In this document: piece after piece, positions 34,997 to 44,900 of the stretch
Position numbering within the stretch: the stretch's first letter is position 1
Layout of the letters: each line of letters opens with the position of its first letter
The notes under the pieces: model-generated
Seen by the model: the letters and a program-made list of their open reading frames with translations, nothing else
Database searches by the model: none
What the model was told of the DNA's origin: nothing
DNA from: Bacteroidales bacterium Bact_19
GTDB taxonomy: Bacteria; Bacteroidota; Bacteroidia; Bacteroidales; ML635J-15
NCBI GenBank assembly: GCA_001603595.1
Contig: LUZK01000052.1
Span: forward strand, 1 to 47,112
Direction of reading: 5' to 3'
Length of the DNA stretch: 47,112 nucleotides
Translations under genes and position numbers: made by a program

Positions 34997-37555
34997 ATGA
35001 AGAATTTTAAGTTATTATTTAATATAATTTTGTTATTATTATTAACAATTGATGTCAAGTCTCAAGATGAAAGTAATGGCCAAAAATGGAGGCAAGCGGA
35101 AAATTTATTGATTCAAGAAAAGTATGATGATGCATTAAATATTTATAATCAACTTTACGCCACAGATAAACAGAATTATAATCTTTCGTATAAAATTGGT
35201 TATTGTTATGTTAGCAGCGAAAGTGGCCAAAATACTGATTTAGCGATTGAATATTTAAAATTTGCAACTGAAAAAACAACAACAAAATATAAAAGTAATT
35301 TCAGACAAAAGAAAGCTCCCGTAAATTCATGGTATTACCTTGGAGTAGCATATAGATTAAATAAAGATTACACCAGAGCAATAGATGCTTTTCGTACTTA
35401 TGAAAGCATGATGCCTAAAAAGGAAAAGAAATCAATCAGAGGTTCTTTTTTACAACGCGAAATTCAATCCTGTCAGGATGCAATGCAGATTTTTGACGAA
35501 AGATACATGAAAATTGAAAAAATAACTGTTGAAGGCTTAAAAGATCCACACGTTCGCTGCCCGATATTATGCTATGATGCAAAAAGATTAATTTTTACTA
35601 ATGGAAAGTATAATATTTTTCCTCCTGATATTAATTGGGATAAAGACTACAGTGAAGGTCCTTTTGATAAAGTTTTTATGGCTGATATGAGAGAAGATGG
35701 CACCTTTTATAATCCAGTAAATATTCATAATGATTTGAAAATTCCTTATCCTTATATCCCTGTTACTGCAACATCTGATGGCTCCGAATTATATTTAGTA
35801 GTTGATAAATACGATAATGGCGATTTATGGGTAAGTAAATTCGAGGATGGAAAATATCAGCCTGCAAAACCTGTAAAAAAATTAAATACAAAACGTTGGG
35901 AATCGCATGCTACTATTACTCATGACGGAAGGAGAATTTATTTTACCAGCATGAGAAGAGGGGGAGAAGGTGGTTTAGATATCTGGTACAGCGATAGAGA
36001 CGAAAAAGGTAATTGGACAAAACCAGTAAATCTCGGTAAGGAAATCAATACCAAATATCATGAAGAAATGCCTTATATAATGCGAAATGGACAGGCGTTA
36101 TATTTTTCTTCCGAAGGACATACAAATATTGGTGGTTTTGATATGTTTTATTCAAGTTTTAATCCTGAAACAAAAAAATGTAGTACCCCCATTAATTTAA
36201 AATTTCCGTTTAGTACTTCAGGAAATGATATGGGATATATACTCGAAAATACACCAATATTTGCATTTTGTCCGGTAAATGATAACAAACGTCGTCCGGA
36301 TATGGGAGAATGCGATTGTATTAATTTAGTTGACGAAAAAGCCCCAATGTTGGCATCTCTTTCTGGGGTTATAACTTTGGATCCGGATCTTGAAGAACTC
36401 AAAATGAAGATGAGAGTTAAACTTATTAATAATAAAACAGGTGAAGAACTAGCTAACGTAGAAATTGATAAAAATGGTAATTATGCTTTTAATAACATTA
36501 AAGCCGGAGATTATAAAATTGTTGCTTTTGCTGATGATAATGATTTAATGAGTATTAATGTTGTTGTTCCACAAGATGGAAACTGGAATATTTCTAATGC
36601 AAATATGACAATTGATACCAGACCATTTTTGGCTCAAAATGATACTCAAACACAGGCTCAAATTCAAACACAGGCTCAAACTCAAACACAGGCTCAAACT
36701 CAAACAACAACTAATCTTATAAAAAATGTTGTTTTTGCTAAAAACAGTGCTGATGTAAAGGAGGAGTTTAAGTTTGATTTAAAAGTATTGGCTGACTACT
36801 TAAAATCAAATAATAATCAGAAAATACAAATTACTGGCTTTGCTTCAAAATCCGGTAATCATGAATACAATATTAACCTGTCGAGACAAAGAGCAGAAAA
36901 TGTTAAAAATATTTTATTATCATATGGTGTAAATGCTTCTCAAATTGATATTGCCGCTTTAGGTTGGGATGAAGCCTTAGCTGTAAATATTTATCCCGAT
37001 TCCCGAATGTATAATCAACGTGCTGAAATTAAATTTGTGAGCGGACAAGCTGCTTTAATTCCGGTAAATGTTTATGTGCCAACTTATTATCGTGAAAACA
37101 AAAATTTGAATTACGATAATGGTACATTCTTTTATTCTGAAAAACAGGTATTTACCGAGTCAGTAATTGAAAATATTTTCTTTGATTTCGATAAGTATGA
37201 TATAAAACCGGAATATAAACAAAATTTAGATTTTATTGCTTCATATCTTAAAGCAAATCCAACAGCAAAAATTAAATTAACCGGGCATACAGACCATTAT
37301 GGTGCAGATGAATACAATATCGAACTTAGTCGCAATCGTGTTAATGCTGTTGCTGATTATTTGTTTGCTAAAGGTGTTACTAAAAATCAAGTCGAAACTG
37401 ATTACAGAGGTAAACGTGAAAATATCACCATTAAAACAACTGATGATTTAATTAGAAGATTAAACAGAAGAGTTGTTGTAAGTGTTATCGTACAAGGTGT
37501 GCCTCCTGTGAAAGTAGCTCCAATAGAAGTTCCTGAGGAATTCAAACTTAAATAA
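34997..37555 (+). CDS. OmpA-family outer-membrane protein with TPR, PD40 and two OmpA domains
   Basis: The 852-residue protein has a signal peptide (1-22), TPR-like helices (about 30-150), and a PD40/WD40-like β-propeller (about 180-440) with GGLDIWYSDRD and GGFDMFYSSF blades. A carboxypeptidase-regulatory-like β sandwich (about 455-540) and a Q/T-rich linker (about 550-570) follow. It ends with two successive OmpA peptidoglycan-binding domains, one at about 575-690 (SRQRAENVKNILLSYGV) and one at about 715-835 (LTGHTDHYGADEYNIELSRN). Such proteins tie the outer membrane to peptidoglycan, and some act with type IX secretion. A -7 box TATATTTG lies at 34967-34974. The gene ends at a bidirectional terminator. 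Confidence 0.9.
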   Translation: MKNFKLLFNIILLLLLTIDVKSQDESNGQKWRQAENLLIQEKYDDALNIYNQLYATDKQNYNLSYKIGYCYVSSESGQNTDLAIEYLKFATEKTTTKYKSNFRQKKAPVNSWYYLGVAYRLNKDYTRAIDAFRTYESMMPKKEKKSIRGSFLQREIQSCQDAMQIFDERYMKIEKITVEGLKDPHVRCPILCYDAKRLIFTNGKYNIFPPDINWDKDYSEGPFDKVFMADMREDGTFYNPVNIHNDLKIPYPYIPVTATSDGSELYLVVDKYDNGDLWVSKFEDGKYQPAKPVKKLNTKRWESHATITHDGRRIYFTSMRRGGEGGLDIWYSDRDEKGNWTKPVNLGKEINTKYHEEMPYIMRNGQALYFSSEGHTNIGGFDMFYSSFNPETKKCSTPINLKFPFSTSGNDMGYILENTPIFAFCPVNDNKRRPDMGECDCINLVDEKAPMLASLSGVITLDPDLEELKMKMRVKLINNKTGEELANVEIDKNGNYAFNNIKAGDYKIVAFADDNDLMSINVVVPQDGNWNISNANMTIDTRPFLAQNDTQTQAQIQTQAQTQTQAQTQTTTNLIKNVVFAKNSADVKEEFKFDLKVLADYLKSNNNQKIQITGFASKSGNHEYNINLSRQRAENVKNILLSYGVNASQIDIAALGWDEALAVNIYPDSRMYNQRAEIKFVSGQAALIPVNVYVPTYYRENKNLNYDNGTFFYSEKQVFTESVIENIFFDFDKYDIKPEYKQNLDFIASYLKANPTAKIKLTGHTDHYGADEYNIELSRNRVNAVADYLFAKGVTKNQVETDYRGKRENITIKTTDDLIRRLNRRVVVSVIVQGVPPVKVAPIEVPEEFKLK
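36644..36707 (+). repeat. 18-bp tandem repeat encoding a Q/T linker
   Basis: The unit ACTCAAACACAGGCTCAA occurs about three and a half times with one base change (ATTCAA). It encodes TQTQAQ repeats between the β-sandwich and first OmpA domain. Six-codon units keep the frame if the copy number changes. Confidence 0.9.
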
Positions 37556-37591
37556 AAAAAAGAGGCTGCCTCAAAAACAGCCTCTTTTTTT
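37554..37591. terminator. Bidirectional terminator between the OmpA gene and tdh
   Basis: A8-GAGGCTG (37554-37568) pairs with CAGCCTC-T7 (37578-37591) around a 9-base loop. Runs of A and T flank the stem, so it works on both strands, between convergent stops at 37555 and 37607. Confidence 0.93.
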
Positions 37592-37606
37592 GTATTATAA
37601 TTTATT

Positions 37607-38635
37607 TTATTGCCAATCTAATATTACTTTTCCACAATTTCCGGATTCCATAGCTTCAAATCCTTTAATGTAGTCATCAATTTTAAATCTGTGAGTAATT
37701 ATCTTGCTGATATCAAGTCCTGCAAGTAACATAGCTTCCATTTTATACCATGTTTCGTACATTTCGCGTCCATAAATACCTTTTAGTTTTAAGCCTTTAA
37801 AGATAATCTCATTCCAGTTTACGGGCGAAGTTGAAGGTAATATACCTAAAAGAGCAATACTCCCGCCGTTGTACATTGCCGAAACCATCTGATTGAATGC
37901 AACTCCATTACCACTGCATTCGAGCCCAACATCAAAACCTTGGATATTATAATTATTTAGAACGCTACGAAGATCCTCTGTCAGAGGATTAACGCAAACA
38001 TCAGCTCCCATTGTTTTTGCTAATTGTCGGCGATATTCGTTGGGTTCTACAGCGAAAACATTACGAGCCCCTGCAAATTTTGCAATTGCAACGCACATAG
38101 CTCCGATTGGTCCGCCTGCACCTGTAATAATAACATCTTCACCAAGCAAATTAAATGACAAAGCAGTGTGAGTGGCATTTCCGAACGGATCCATTATAGA
38201 GCATATCTCATCACTAATCTTTTCGTTTATTTTAACTACATTTGAAGCAGGTATTACAAGATATTCAGCAAAACAGCCCTGTCTGTGAACACCGACTCCA
38301 TAAGTGTTTTCACAAATATGAGCCCATCCTCTGCGGCAATTTCTGCAAACTCCACAAGCTATATGACCTTCACCGGTAACTCTTTCTCCTATGGCAAACA
38401 TGTGCTTAACATTAGCTCCGACATCAGCAATTTCTCCAACGTATTCATGCCCAATTACCATTGGCACTTTTATTGTTTTTTGCGACCACTCGTCCCATTT
38501 GTAAATGTGTAAATCCGTTCCACAAATTGCGGTTTTGCGAATTTTAATCATAACATCGTTTGCTCCCATTTCAGGCATTGGAACATCTTCCATCCAAATA
38601 CCTTTTTCTGCTTTTGCTTTTACAAGTGCCTTCAT
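37607..38635 (-). CDS. tdh: L-threonine 3-dehydrogenase
   Basis: The 342-residue zinc alcohol dehydrogenase oxidises threonine to 2-amino-3-ketobutyrate with NAD. Catalytic zinc and proton-relay residues are C38, T40 and H43 (ICGTDLHIY), with H63-E64. The structural zinc is held by C94, C97, C100 and C108. The Rossmann motif GAGGPIGAM is present, and length and the KWDEW signature match E. coli Tdh. The usual partner kbl is not adjacent. A -7 box (CAAATGTA on the plus strand, 38658-38665) precedes the ATG. The gene fits a fermentative amino-acid lifestyle, together with iorAB and AOR. Confidence 0.95.
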   Translation of the reverse strand: MKALVKAKAEKGIWMEDVPMPEMGANDVMIKIRKTAICGTDLHIYKWDEWSQKTIKVPMVIGHEYVGEIADVGANVKHMFAIGERVTGEGHIACGVCRNCRRGWAHICENTYGVGVHRQGCFAEYLVIPASNVVKINEKISDEICSIMDPFGNATHTALSFNLLGEDVIITGAGGPIGAMCVAIAKFAGARNVFAVEPNEYRRQLAKTMGADVCVNPLTEDLRSVLNNYNIQGFDVGLECSGNGVAFNQMVSAMYNGGSIALLGILPSTSPVNWNEIIFKGLKLKGIYGREMYETWYKMEAMLLAGLDISKIITHRFKIDDYIKGFEAMESGNCGKVILDWQ

Positions 38636-38715
38636 AACAATTTTATTTAATTGAGTTCAAATGTATAATTAATCTAATTTAATAATTATGATTTTTGTTA
38701 ATATTTTAATAAAAA

Positions 38716-38919
38716 TCAACCTCCTGCTAAAAGATGGAGTATTATAAGATTATCTCCTTCTTTTAGAAAAGTAGATTCAAAATCTTCCTTTTCAATTATA
38801 ACATCATTGAGTTTTACGATTAATTTTGGATATGTAAATTTTTTTAATTCCAAAATTTCTTTAATTGTTAAAGTTTCGTTCGGAAAGACTTCAATTTTGT
38901 TGTTTAATGTTATTTGCAT
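38716..38919 (-). CDS. thiS: ThiS/MoaD-like sulfur carrier protein
   Basis: The 67-residue β-grasp protein ends in Gly-Gly (HLLAGG), the site that is adenylated and converted to a thiocarboxylate. Sequence and length agree with ThiS, which delivers sulfur for the thiazole of thiamine, although small MoaD-like carriers for pterin cofactors look similar. The stop codon is TGA directly after the terminal Gly codon. The gene follows thiF by 2 bp, so the activating enzyme and its substrate are made together. No other thiamine genes are present in the window. Confidence 0.88.
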   Translation of the reverse strand: MQITLNNKIEVFPNETLTIKEILELKKFTYPKLIVKLNDVIIEKEDFESTFLKEGDNLIILHLLAGG

Positions 38920-38921
38920 AG

Positions 38922-39506
38922 TTAGTTATTTTTTAATAATAATTCTAAGACAATATTTGCCTGCATATTTGATACAATTCCAACACGGGGAGCAAGAGGA
39001 GGATTACTATCACTGATTTCGTTTATTCCGTCGCCACAAATTATTAATTTTCCAAATCTTTGTTCTCTAATCAGTGCATTTTGTCCCCAACCTGCCATTC
39101 CAATGCCGCAAACAAGATATTTATCCGGGAAAACTTTATTAACAGTTTTAATTATCATTTCTTTAGCTTCGACTTTATCAAAAGCTTCAACAATAATGTC
39201 GCAATCTTTAAAAATGACAGGAATATTTTTCTCATCAACGAAAACCTGATGATTTATTACATTAACTTTTGGGTTAATTCTTTTTATATTTTCCTTTAAA
39301 GTTTCGGATTTTGGTAAACCAATTTGATCGTAAAAGTAGTATTGCCTGTTTAAATTAGATTCTTCAATTTTATCGAAATCGGCAATTATCAATGTTCCAA
39401 CTCCAACACGTGCCAATGCAACAGCACAATTTGATCCTAAACCGCCACATCCCGCAATGCCAACAGTTTTGTTTTTAAGTATTTTTTGGATCTCCATAAA
39501 AGTCAT
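38922..39506 (-). CDS. thiF: ThiF-family adenylyltransferase (ThiS activation)
   Basis: The protein has 194 residues from the ATG at 39506; the frame begins at a TTG at 39512 and another ATG lies at 39497. It has the ATP-binding E1-like Rossmann motif GIAGCGGLGSN, the arginine-bearing NLNRQYYF and a DKVEAKEM segment. It matches the short, family-2 type ThiF of anaerobes that lacks the zinc ribbon CxxC pairs. It adenylates the C-terminal glycine of the sulfur carrier encoded next to it. Position downstream of AOR raises the question whether its product serves thiamine or the tungsten-pterin cofactor. Confidence 0.88.
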   Translation of the reverse strand: MTFMEIQKILKNKTVGIAGCGGLGSNCAVALARVGVGTLIIADFDKIEESNLNRQYYFYDQIGLPKSETLKENIKRINPKVNVINHQVFVDEKNIPVIFKDCDIIVEAFDKVEAKEMIIKTVNKVFPDKYLVCGIGMAGWGQNALIREQRFGKLIICGDGINEISDSNPPLAPRVGIVSNMQANIVLELLLKNN

Positions 39507-39522
39507 AATCAAAAAATTTAAA

Positions 39523-39544
39523 AAAGCCCTTTTAAAAGGGCTTT
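39523..39544 (-). terminator. Terminator behind the aldehyde oxidoreductase gene
   Basis: A 22-bp perfect palindrome, AAAGCCCTTTT followed by its complement, is followed on the minus strand by Ts. It lies between the AOR stop at 39551 and the thiF start, so thiF and thiS may depend on read-through or on a separate promoter. Confidence 0.8.
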
Positions 39545-39550
39545 AAATCA

Positions 39551-41710
39551 TTATTGTAGTGGAGCAACAACTTCAATTAGTTCAGGTAAATCCATTCCGA
39601 TTTTTTTGAGATGTTCGATAGTTGGTACCCCGTTTTTATTCCATCCTCTACGTTCGTAAACAGCATCCAGAAGTTTTTCGTATTGTTCTTCGCGATATTT
39701 TCTGAGAATTTTTATTTTTTCTTCAGTACTTTTCCCTACAGGATCAACACCTATTAACTCTTTCAATTGTCCATCGTATCTTTCTGCTCTGGATTCGTAT
39801 TCTTCTACGGTAACTGGACCTGCAGCTCTGTATGGTTGAGCATCGTGTTTTCTGAGACCATAACCTCTTCTGATATTAAAAATTCTCTGGAAATTATAAA
39901 CGCGTTCGGATTGACGTATAAGCTCTTCCTCGGTCATTGGAATACCTGTAACACCTTCCCATACAGAGAGGTAATTTTTAACATGTTTAGGAATTTTATG
40001 TGGTTCTTTTTCGAATTTATTATCAGGAGGAATAATATCGTTCCAAACAATTTTACAAAGTCCTTGTAATCCGAACCATGTTCTGAACATTGGGAACCAA
40101 TGGAGAGCATCAGCTTTATTTTCGAAAGTTGGAATTTGGTTATTAACCATATCCATAAAAATCAACCATGCCTCGTCATGTTGTGGACCTTTGTTGGTCA
40201 TTGCATAACCGCCTTGTTGAGCTAGAGATTCTTTCGAAACATACTGTGAATATTCCAGTCCTTTATTTTCCATTGCAATATCATTGAGGAAGTTAGGATC
40301 GGCATTATAATTTTCAATAAGATATTGCTTTATTTTACGAACACCCATTCCTGCAATTTTTCCGAAACCTTCGCCACGTGCACATTGATGTAGAAGTTCG
40401 AGAGCAGCAGGGATGTTACCGAAATTTAATTCTAATCCGCCGGTAATTTCTTTATTGATAATACCATTTTCGTAACAATCCATTAAAAAGGCAACTATTG
40501 TACCCCAGGTGATAGTGCAAATTCCATAAGTGTCGCAATAAAAATTCTGTTCTATTATTGCATCGTAATCGAATATTCCGAGATTTGATCCTAAGCCTGC
40601 AGCTGTTTCGTATTCAGGACCGTCAACAATAACTTTTTGTCCTTTGTAAGGTCCGGTTTTAGGAATAAAATCATCTACTCCCTTTGCACATTGCATAGCA
40701 CAACCAATCCAGCATCCGTCATTAATTCCTTGAGTAAAATATTTGTCTCTCAATATGTCGCTATGAATTTTATATGCATCTTTATGAGAACCGAATTTAA
40801 AGTTGTGAGTAGGTAATAAATCATAATCACTCATTACATTGACGATATTGGCAGTCCCTTTTTTCCTCATTTGATTTTGAATGTCGTCGTATTCTGCCAT
40901 TTCTTTAGCGTAATCACGGCCGGGAACGGTGATTTTTTCCATGTCGGCAACGTTGTTCAAGTTTGGCTTAACACCATCAATTTTTGCAACGATTGCTTTA
41001 ATCTTTTTATCACGGAAAACTGTGCCAATACCACCACGTCCTGCTTGTTTTAAACGTATTTTTTTTCTTTTAACATCCCAAAAAGTAAAGTTTAACATAC
41101 CTATTAGAGAATGATCTGCAGCAGCTCCTGAAGATACTATCCCAATATTTTTTGCTTCTTTTGGGTCGTTAGCAAAATATTCCGTTAGTTCTTCACCTAA
41201 AATATGAGAATCTGTCGAAAACCCGGGATCTTCAAAAATTTCAACTTTATGATTTATGGCATCAATATAAATAATTATGTCTTTATCTGATTTACCTTGA
41301 ATTTCGAGAGCATCGAATCCTGCAAATTTCATGAACGGGCCAAAAAATCCTCCTACGTTGGAATCCATTACGGAGTCAGTTTGAGGAGAAAGAGAAACAA
41401 CTAAAGATTTTCCGGCTCCAGAATATTGGGTAATACCTCCGATGGGACCAGGAGAAATAATAATTTCATTCTCAGGGTCATTCCATTTTGTTGTAGGAGT
41501 TGTCGCATCCCACAATAAACGTAATCCGAAACCTTTTCCGCCAACAAATTTTTCTTTCATTTGCTGACTTACAGGTTTTTCTTTAATTTCGAGAGTGCCA
41601 ACATTAACATATAAAGTACGATTGTTGTAGCCTCTTTCTATTGGATGCCAAACGTATGACCATTCAGTCAATTTCTTTACTTTAGCTTTTAATTCATGTA
41701 CGTTTTTCAT
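39551..41710 (-). CDS. aor: Tungsten-type aldehyde:ferredoxin oxidoreductase family enzyme
   Basis: The 719-residue protein belongs to the AOR family, which oxidises aldehydes to acids with a tungsten-bis-pyranopterin and one [4Fe-4S] cluster. The N-terminal domain (FVGGKGFGLRLLWD, ISPGPIGGITQYSGAG) is typical. Cluster cysteines are C333, C337 and C341 (GCWIGCAMQC) and C552 (GLCKIVW). The first pair has CX3C spacing where characterised archaeal AORs have CX2C. The protein is over 100 residues longer than archaeal AOR, mainly at the C-terminus. A -7 box (CAAATCTA on the plus strand, 41746-41753) gives a leader near 29 bases. The substrate is unknown. Confidence 0.92.
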   Translation of the reverse strand: MKNVHELKAKVKKLTEWSYVWHPIERGYNNRTLYVNVGTLEIKEKPVSQQMKEKFVGGKGFGLRLLWDATTPTTKWNDPENEIIISPGPIGGITQYSGAGKSLVVSLSPQTDSVMDSNVGGFFGPFMKFAGFDALEIQGKSDKDIIIYIDAINHKVEIFEDPGFSTDSHILGEELTEYFANDPKEAKNIGIVSSGAAADHSLIGMLNFTFWDVKRKKIRLKQAGRGGIGTVFRDKKIKAIVAKIDGVKPNLNNVADMEKITVPGRDYAKEMAEYDDIQNQMRKKGTANIVNVMSDYDLLPTHNFKFGSHKDAYKIHSDILRDKYFTQGINDGCWIGCAMQCAKGVDDFIPKTGPYKGQKVIVDGPEYETAAGLGSNLGIFDYDAIIEQNFYCDTYGICTITWGTIVAFLMDCYENGIINKEITGGLELNFGNIPAALELLHQCARGEGFGKIAGMGVRKIKQYLIENYNADPNFLNDIAMENKGLEYSQYVSKESLAQQGGYAMTNKGPQHDEAWLIFMDMVNNQIPTFENKADALHWFPMFRTWFGLQGLCKIVWNDIIPPDNKFEKEPHKIPKHVKNYLSVWEGVTGIPMTEEELIRQSERVYNFQRIFNIRRGYGLRKHDAQPYRAAGPVTVEEYESRAERYDGQLKELIGVDPVGKSTEEKIKILRKYREEQYEKLLDAVYERRGWNKNGVPTIEHLKKIGMDLPELIEVVAPLQ

Positions 41711-41745
41711 ATTTATTTTGGTTTAATTTTTTTGTTCTAAGCCTA

Positions 41746-41753
41746 CAAATCTA
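41746..41753 (-). promoter_or_regulatory. Candidate -7 box of the AOR promoter
   Basis: TAGATTTG on the minus strand fits TAnnTTTG; no clear TTTG is found at the right distance upstream. It is 36 bp before the AOR ATG. Confidence 0.4.
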
Positions 41754-41830
41754 AAAGAATTTTTGAATTATAAAAAAGATTTTTATCAGATTTTGAAAAA
41801 TTTAGGTAATGATACTAATTATTCAATTTT

Positions 41831-41885
41831 AATGTCAATTTATCTATAATTTGTGGTAGTATCACAAATTGTGTATTTTGACATT
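41831..41885. repeat. Nested inverted repeats upstream of AOR
   Basis: Outer arms AATGTCAA (41831-41838) and TTGACATT (41878-41885) enclose inner arms AATTTGTG (41848-41855) and CACAAATT (41863-41870) with a 7-bp centre. All four arms match exactly. The element lies about 120-175 bp upstream of the AOR start and may be a regulator-binding site. Confidence 0.6.
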
Positions 41886-41999
41886 ATTTATTCATATTCA
41901 ATCATAATTAATTAAAATCACACAATAATATAGAATAATAAACTTTAAATTAGAGAGAACCCCTAGAGGCTATAAAAGAAAAACTGGAAATACTTTTTA

Positions 42000-44900
42000 C
42001 TAATAAATTACAGTAACAATTCCTACGTAAGGTTTTGTCCCATTATATAGATTTATTACGTAGAGATATGGTCCGGTAGGTACAAGTTTATCTTTGTATG
42101 TTCCATTCCAATTTTCACCGGGACGCCCAACCCATAGTTCTTGTCCCCAGCGGTTGTAAACATAAATGTAAGCACTTGGAAACAATTCAATATTTTCTAT
42201 TATCCATGTGTCATTTATACCATCTTCATTGGGGGTGAAGGCATTTGGTATTACAATACAATCAACTTGGTAGTCGGTAAGTGAGATTGCTTTTATTTCA
42301 TACTTACAGTCGTTAGCATCTGTAATTGTAACATTGTAAACTCCTTCGGGAAGTCCGGTTAAAACATGAAAATCAACAACATTCTGATTGTACGTGAAAT
42401 AGTAAGGGGCTGTTCCACCAATAACAGTAACTTCAATTTCTCCATTACTGATTCCTATACATGTGGGATTTGAGACTGTTACCGAAGCACTTAACGGATA
42501 AGGTTCAGAAATAGAAATAGTTTTTTGGTCTGAACAACCATTTATATCTGTTACAATAGCTGTATATGTTCCTGTAGAAAGATTGTTATGATTTTGTCCG
42601 GATAATGTATAATTGTCATAAATAATTCCGAAATTAAATGGCGCTGTACCGCCTATTGCATTTAAGTAAATAGCACCATCTTTATAGCCTGCACAGGAAA
42701 CATTGTGAGCTACGTATTCCAGTGAAATTAAATCAGGTTGTTGTAAAATAAATGTTTTTGAAGCAATACAATTATTAGCATCAGAAACAGTAACCTGATA
42801 TGAACCCGAACTTAAATTATTAATAGAACTAGATGTACTTCCGGTATTCCACATAAATGAATAGGGGAGTGTTCCTCCTGAAATGGAAAGGCTAATGCTT
42901 CCATCAGGATTTCCGTTGCATGAAGGGTGATTAAGTGTTTCTGAAATAATAATAGGTTGAGGATCTTGCAAATCAAAGCTTGAGGTACCCTGACATCCCC
43001 AACCATCTGTTACGGTTACATTGTAAATTCCTGAAGCTAAATTATTATTAAACGGACTGTTGATTCCATTATTCCAATAGTACGAAACAGGATTAACAGT
43101 ATTGGCAACGTTTACCTGTAAAGCTCCATTTGAATATCCATAACATGTTATTGGTGAAATTTGAGTTATGGTTGGGGATAAGAAACCTGAAATTCCAACA
43201 TTAGTAGAAACAGAAAGACTACAAGAATTTTCATCTGAAACAGTTAATGTATAAGCTCCGGGATTAATATTGGAAATAAACTCTGATGTATTACCGTTGG
43301 ACCAAATATAGTAATAATTTCCAGTGCCCCCCGATACACTTGAAAATATTGACCCACCTGTATTTCCGCATTGTGCAGGGGCAGTTGTTAATGTAACCTG
43401 CAATTGAGCAGGCTGAGTAATATTTACATTCACCGACTCAGCACATCCATTATTATCTGTTACTACATAATTATAATTCCCTGCTGAAACCTGAAATGCT
43501 CCGGCCCCTGTGTAAGGTGGTTCACCTCCTGAGGCTGTTACAAGAACAGTTGTATTATCTCCATAACATAAAATAGGATTGAAAGAATAACTTACATTTA
43601 ATTGAGAAGGTGATGTAATTGTAACAACAGTGTTGTCAGTGCAACCTAACGCATCAGTAACTTGAACGGTATATGTTCCTGCAGGAGCACTATATGGAGA
43701 TGTTGCTGGATTTCCGTTAACAGTAAATGTAAATGGTGCTTGCCCGTTTACTGCCGAAAACGTTATTGTCCCGTTATTTCCATAACATTGAGGATTAGTT
43801 GCATTGGCGGTTATCGATACATTGCAACAGTCAATTACTTCAATGTCAATAGAGTATGGGGTAGCACAAACCAGAGGTGGGTTAGGAGTAAAGGTGTAGG
43901 TTTGTGTTCCCAAAACAGATGTGTTTACAAAAGCCGGCGTCCAGGTTCCCGGGATTCCTTCATTTGATGTTGTTGGTAAAGTGAAATTTGGAGTACCAAG
44001 ACAAAATGGACCAAAATCGTTAAAAGTAATTATTACGGATGATTTGTATAATGCATAAGGTATATCAGAAAAATCATTCCAATTGTTTACAACTGCTCTG
44101 TACATTGGAACATCAGCAACTGTAAAGCTGGTTGAAATTTCTTGCCATTCATTAAAAGGAGCAGCTTCCCAATTTGCAATTCCATCCCAATTACCATCAG
44201 CAGCTTGGTCATAAAATATGGTTATATCTGCGGCTGTCCCTCCCGAAGTTCTGTTTATTTGATGGTAAAAGTTTGGATTTATTTGACAAACTTCGCTTGT
44301 GTGAGAGTTAATGTCATAGGATTCAATACTTGCATCAACATTAGCAAGCCGAACAGTATAAGTATTTGCAGCATTATTCGCAGGTTCTATTTCTACTGGT
44401 CTATATCTAAAAACACCAATTGTTGAGCCAACAGGAAATAAATAATTTGAGTTAGAGTTTGTGTTACGGCTTAAAAATCCTCCGTTTAAACTTGATACAA
44501 AACCTGTAATACGTTGCACAGCATTAGGGTCAGTGTTTAAAACATAGAATCCATGAGTTTGAGTAGCCAATTCTCTATCAGTAAGATTTAAAATGCCATT
44601 ACATTGTTTATCAATGGTTTGAGTTTTAACGCCGGTACCTTGAAGTGTAAGATTATGAAACTGTGTCACGGAAGTTCCGCTAAGCAACTGATTACCACCT
44701 TCCATAAAAACTGTTCCGATTCCTGCATTAAAAGTGTTATTGTTAATCCAATCTCCCAATAATCGTATATGTCCATCTGCAGAAATAAAAGCATTATTTA
44801 CCAAATTTCCTGTAATGAAAATTTCTGCAGGAGTTCCGGCAAATGCTTCTATATTTGCATTCCCGTTATTTTGGTTTTGGAATGTTCCGCCTATGTAAAC

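Noticed and set aside
36644-36707. Direct repeats in the OmpA gene as a recombination site or CRISPR
   Set aside because: They are in-frame linker codons of 18 bp without spacers.
43662-43967. Plus-strand open frames of 60-110 codons inside the SprB, AOR and S74 genes
   Set aside because: They lie antisense to well-supported long genes, have no recognisable domains and reflect the composition of repeats.
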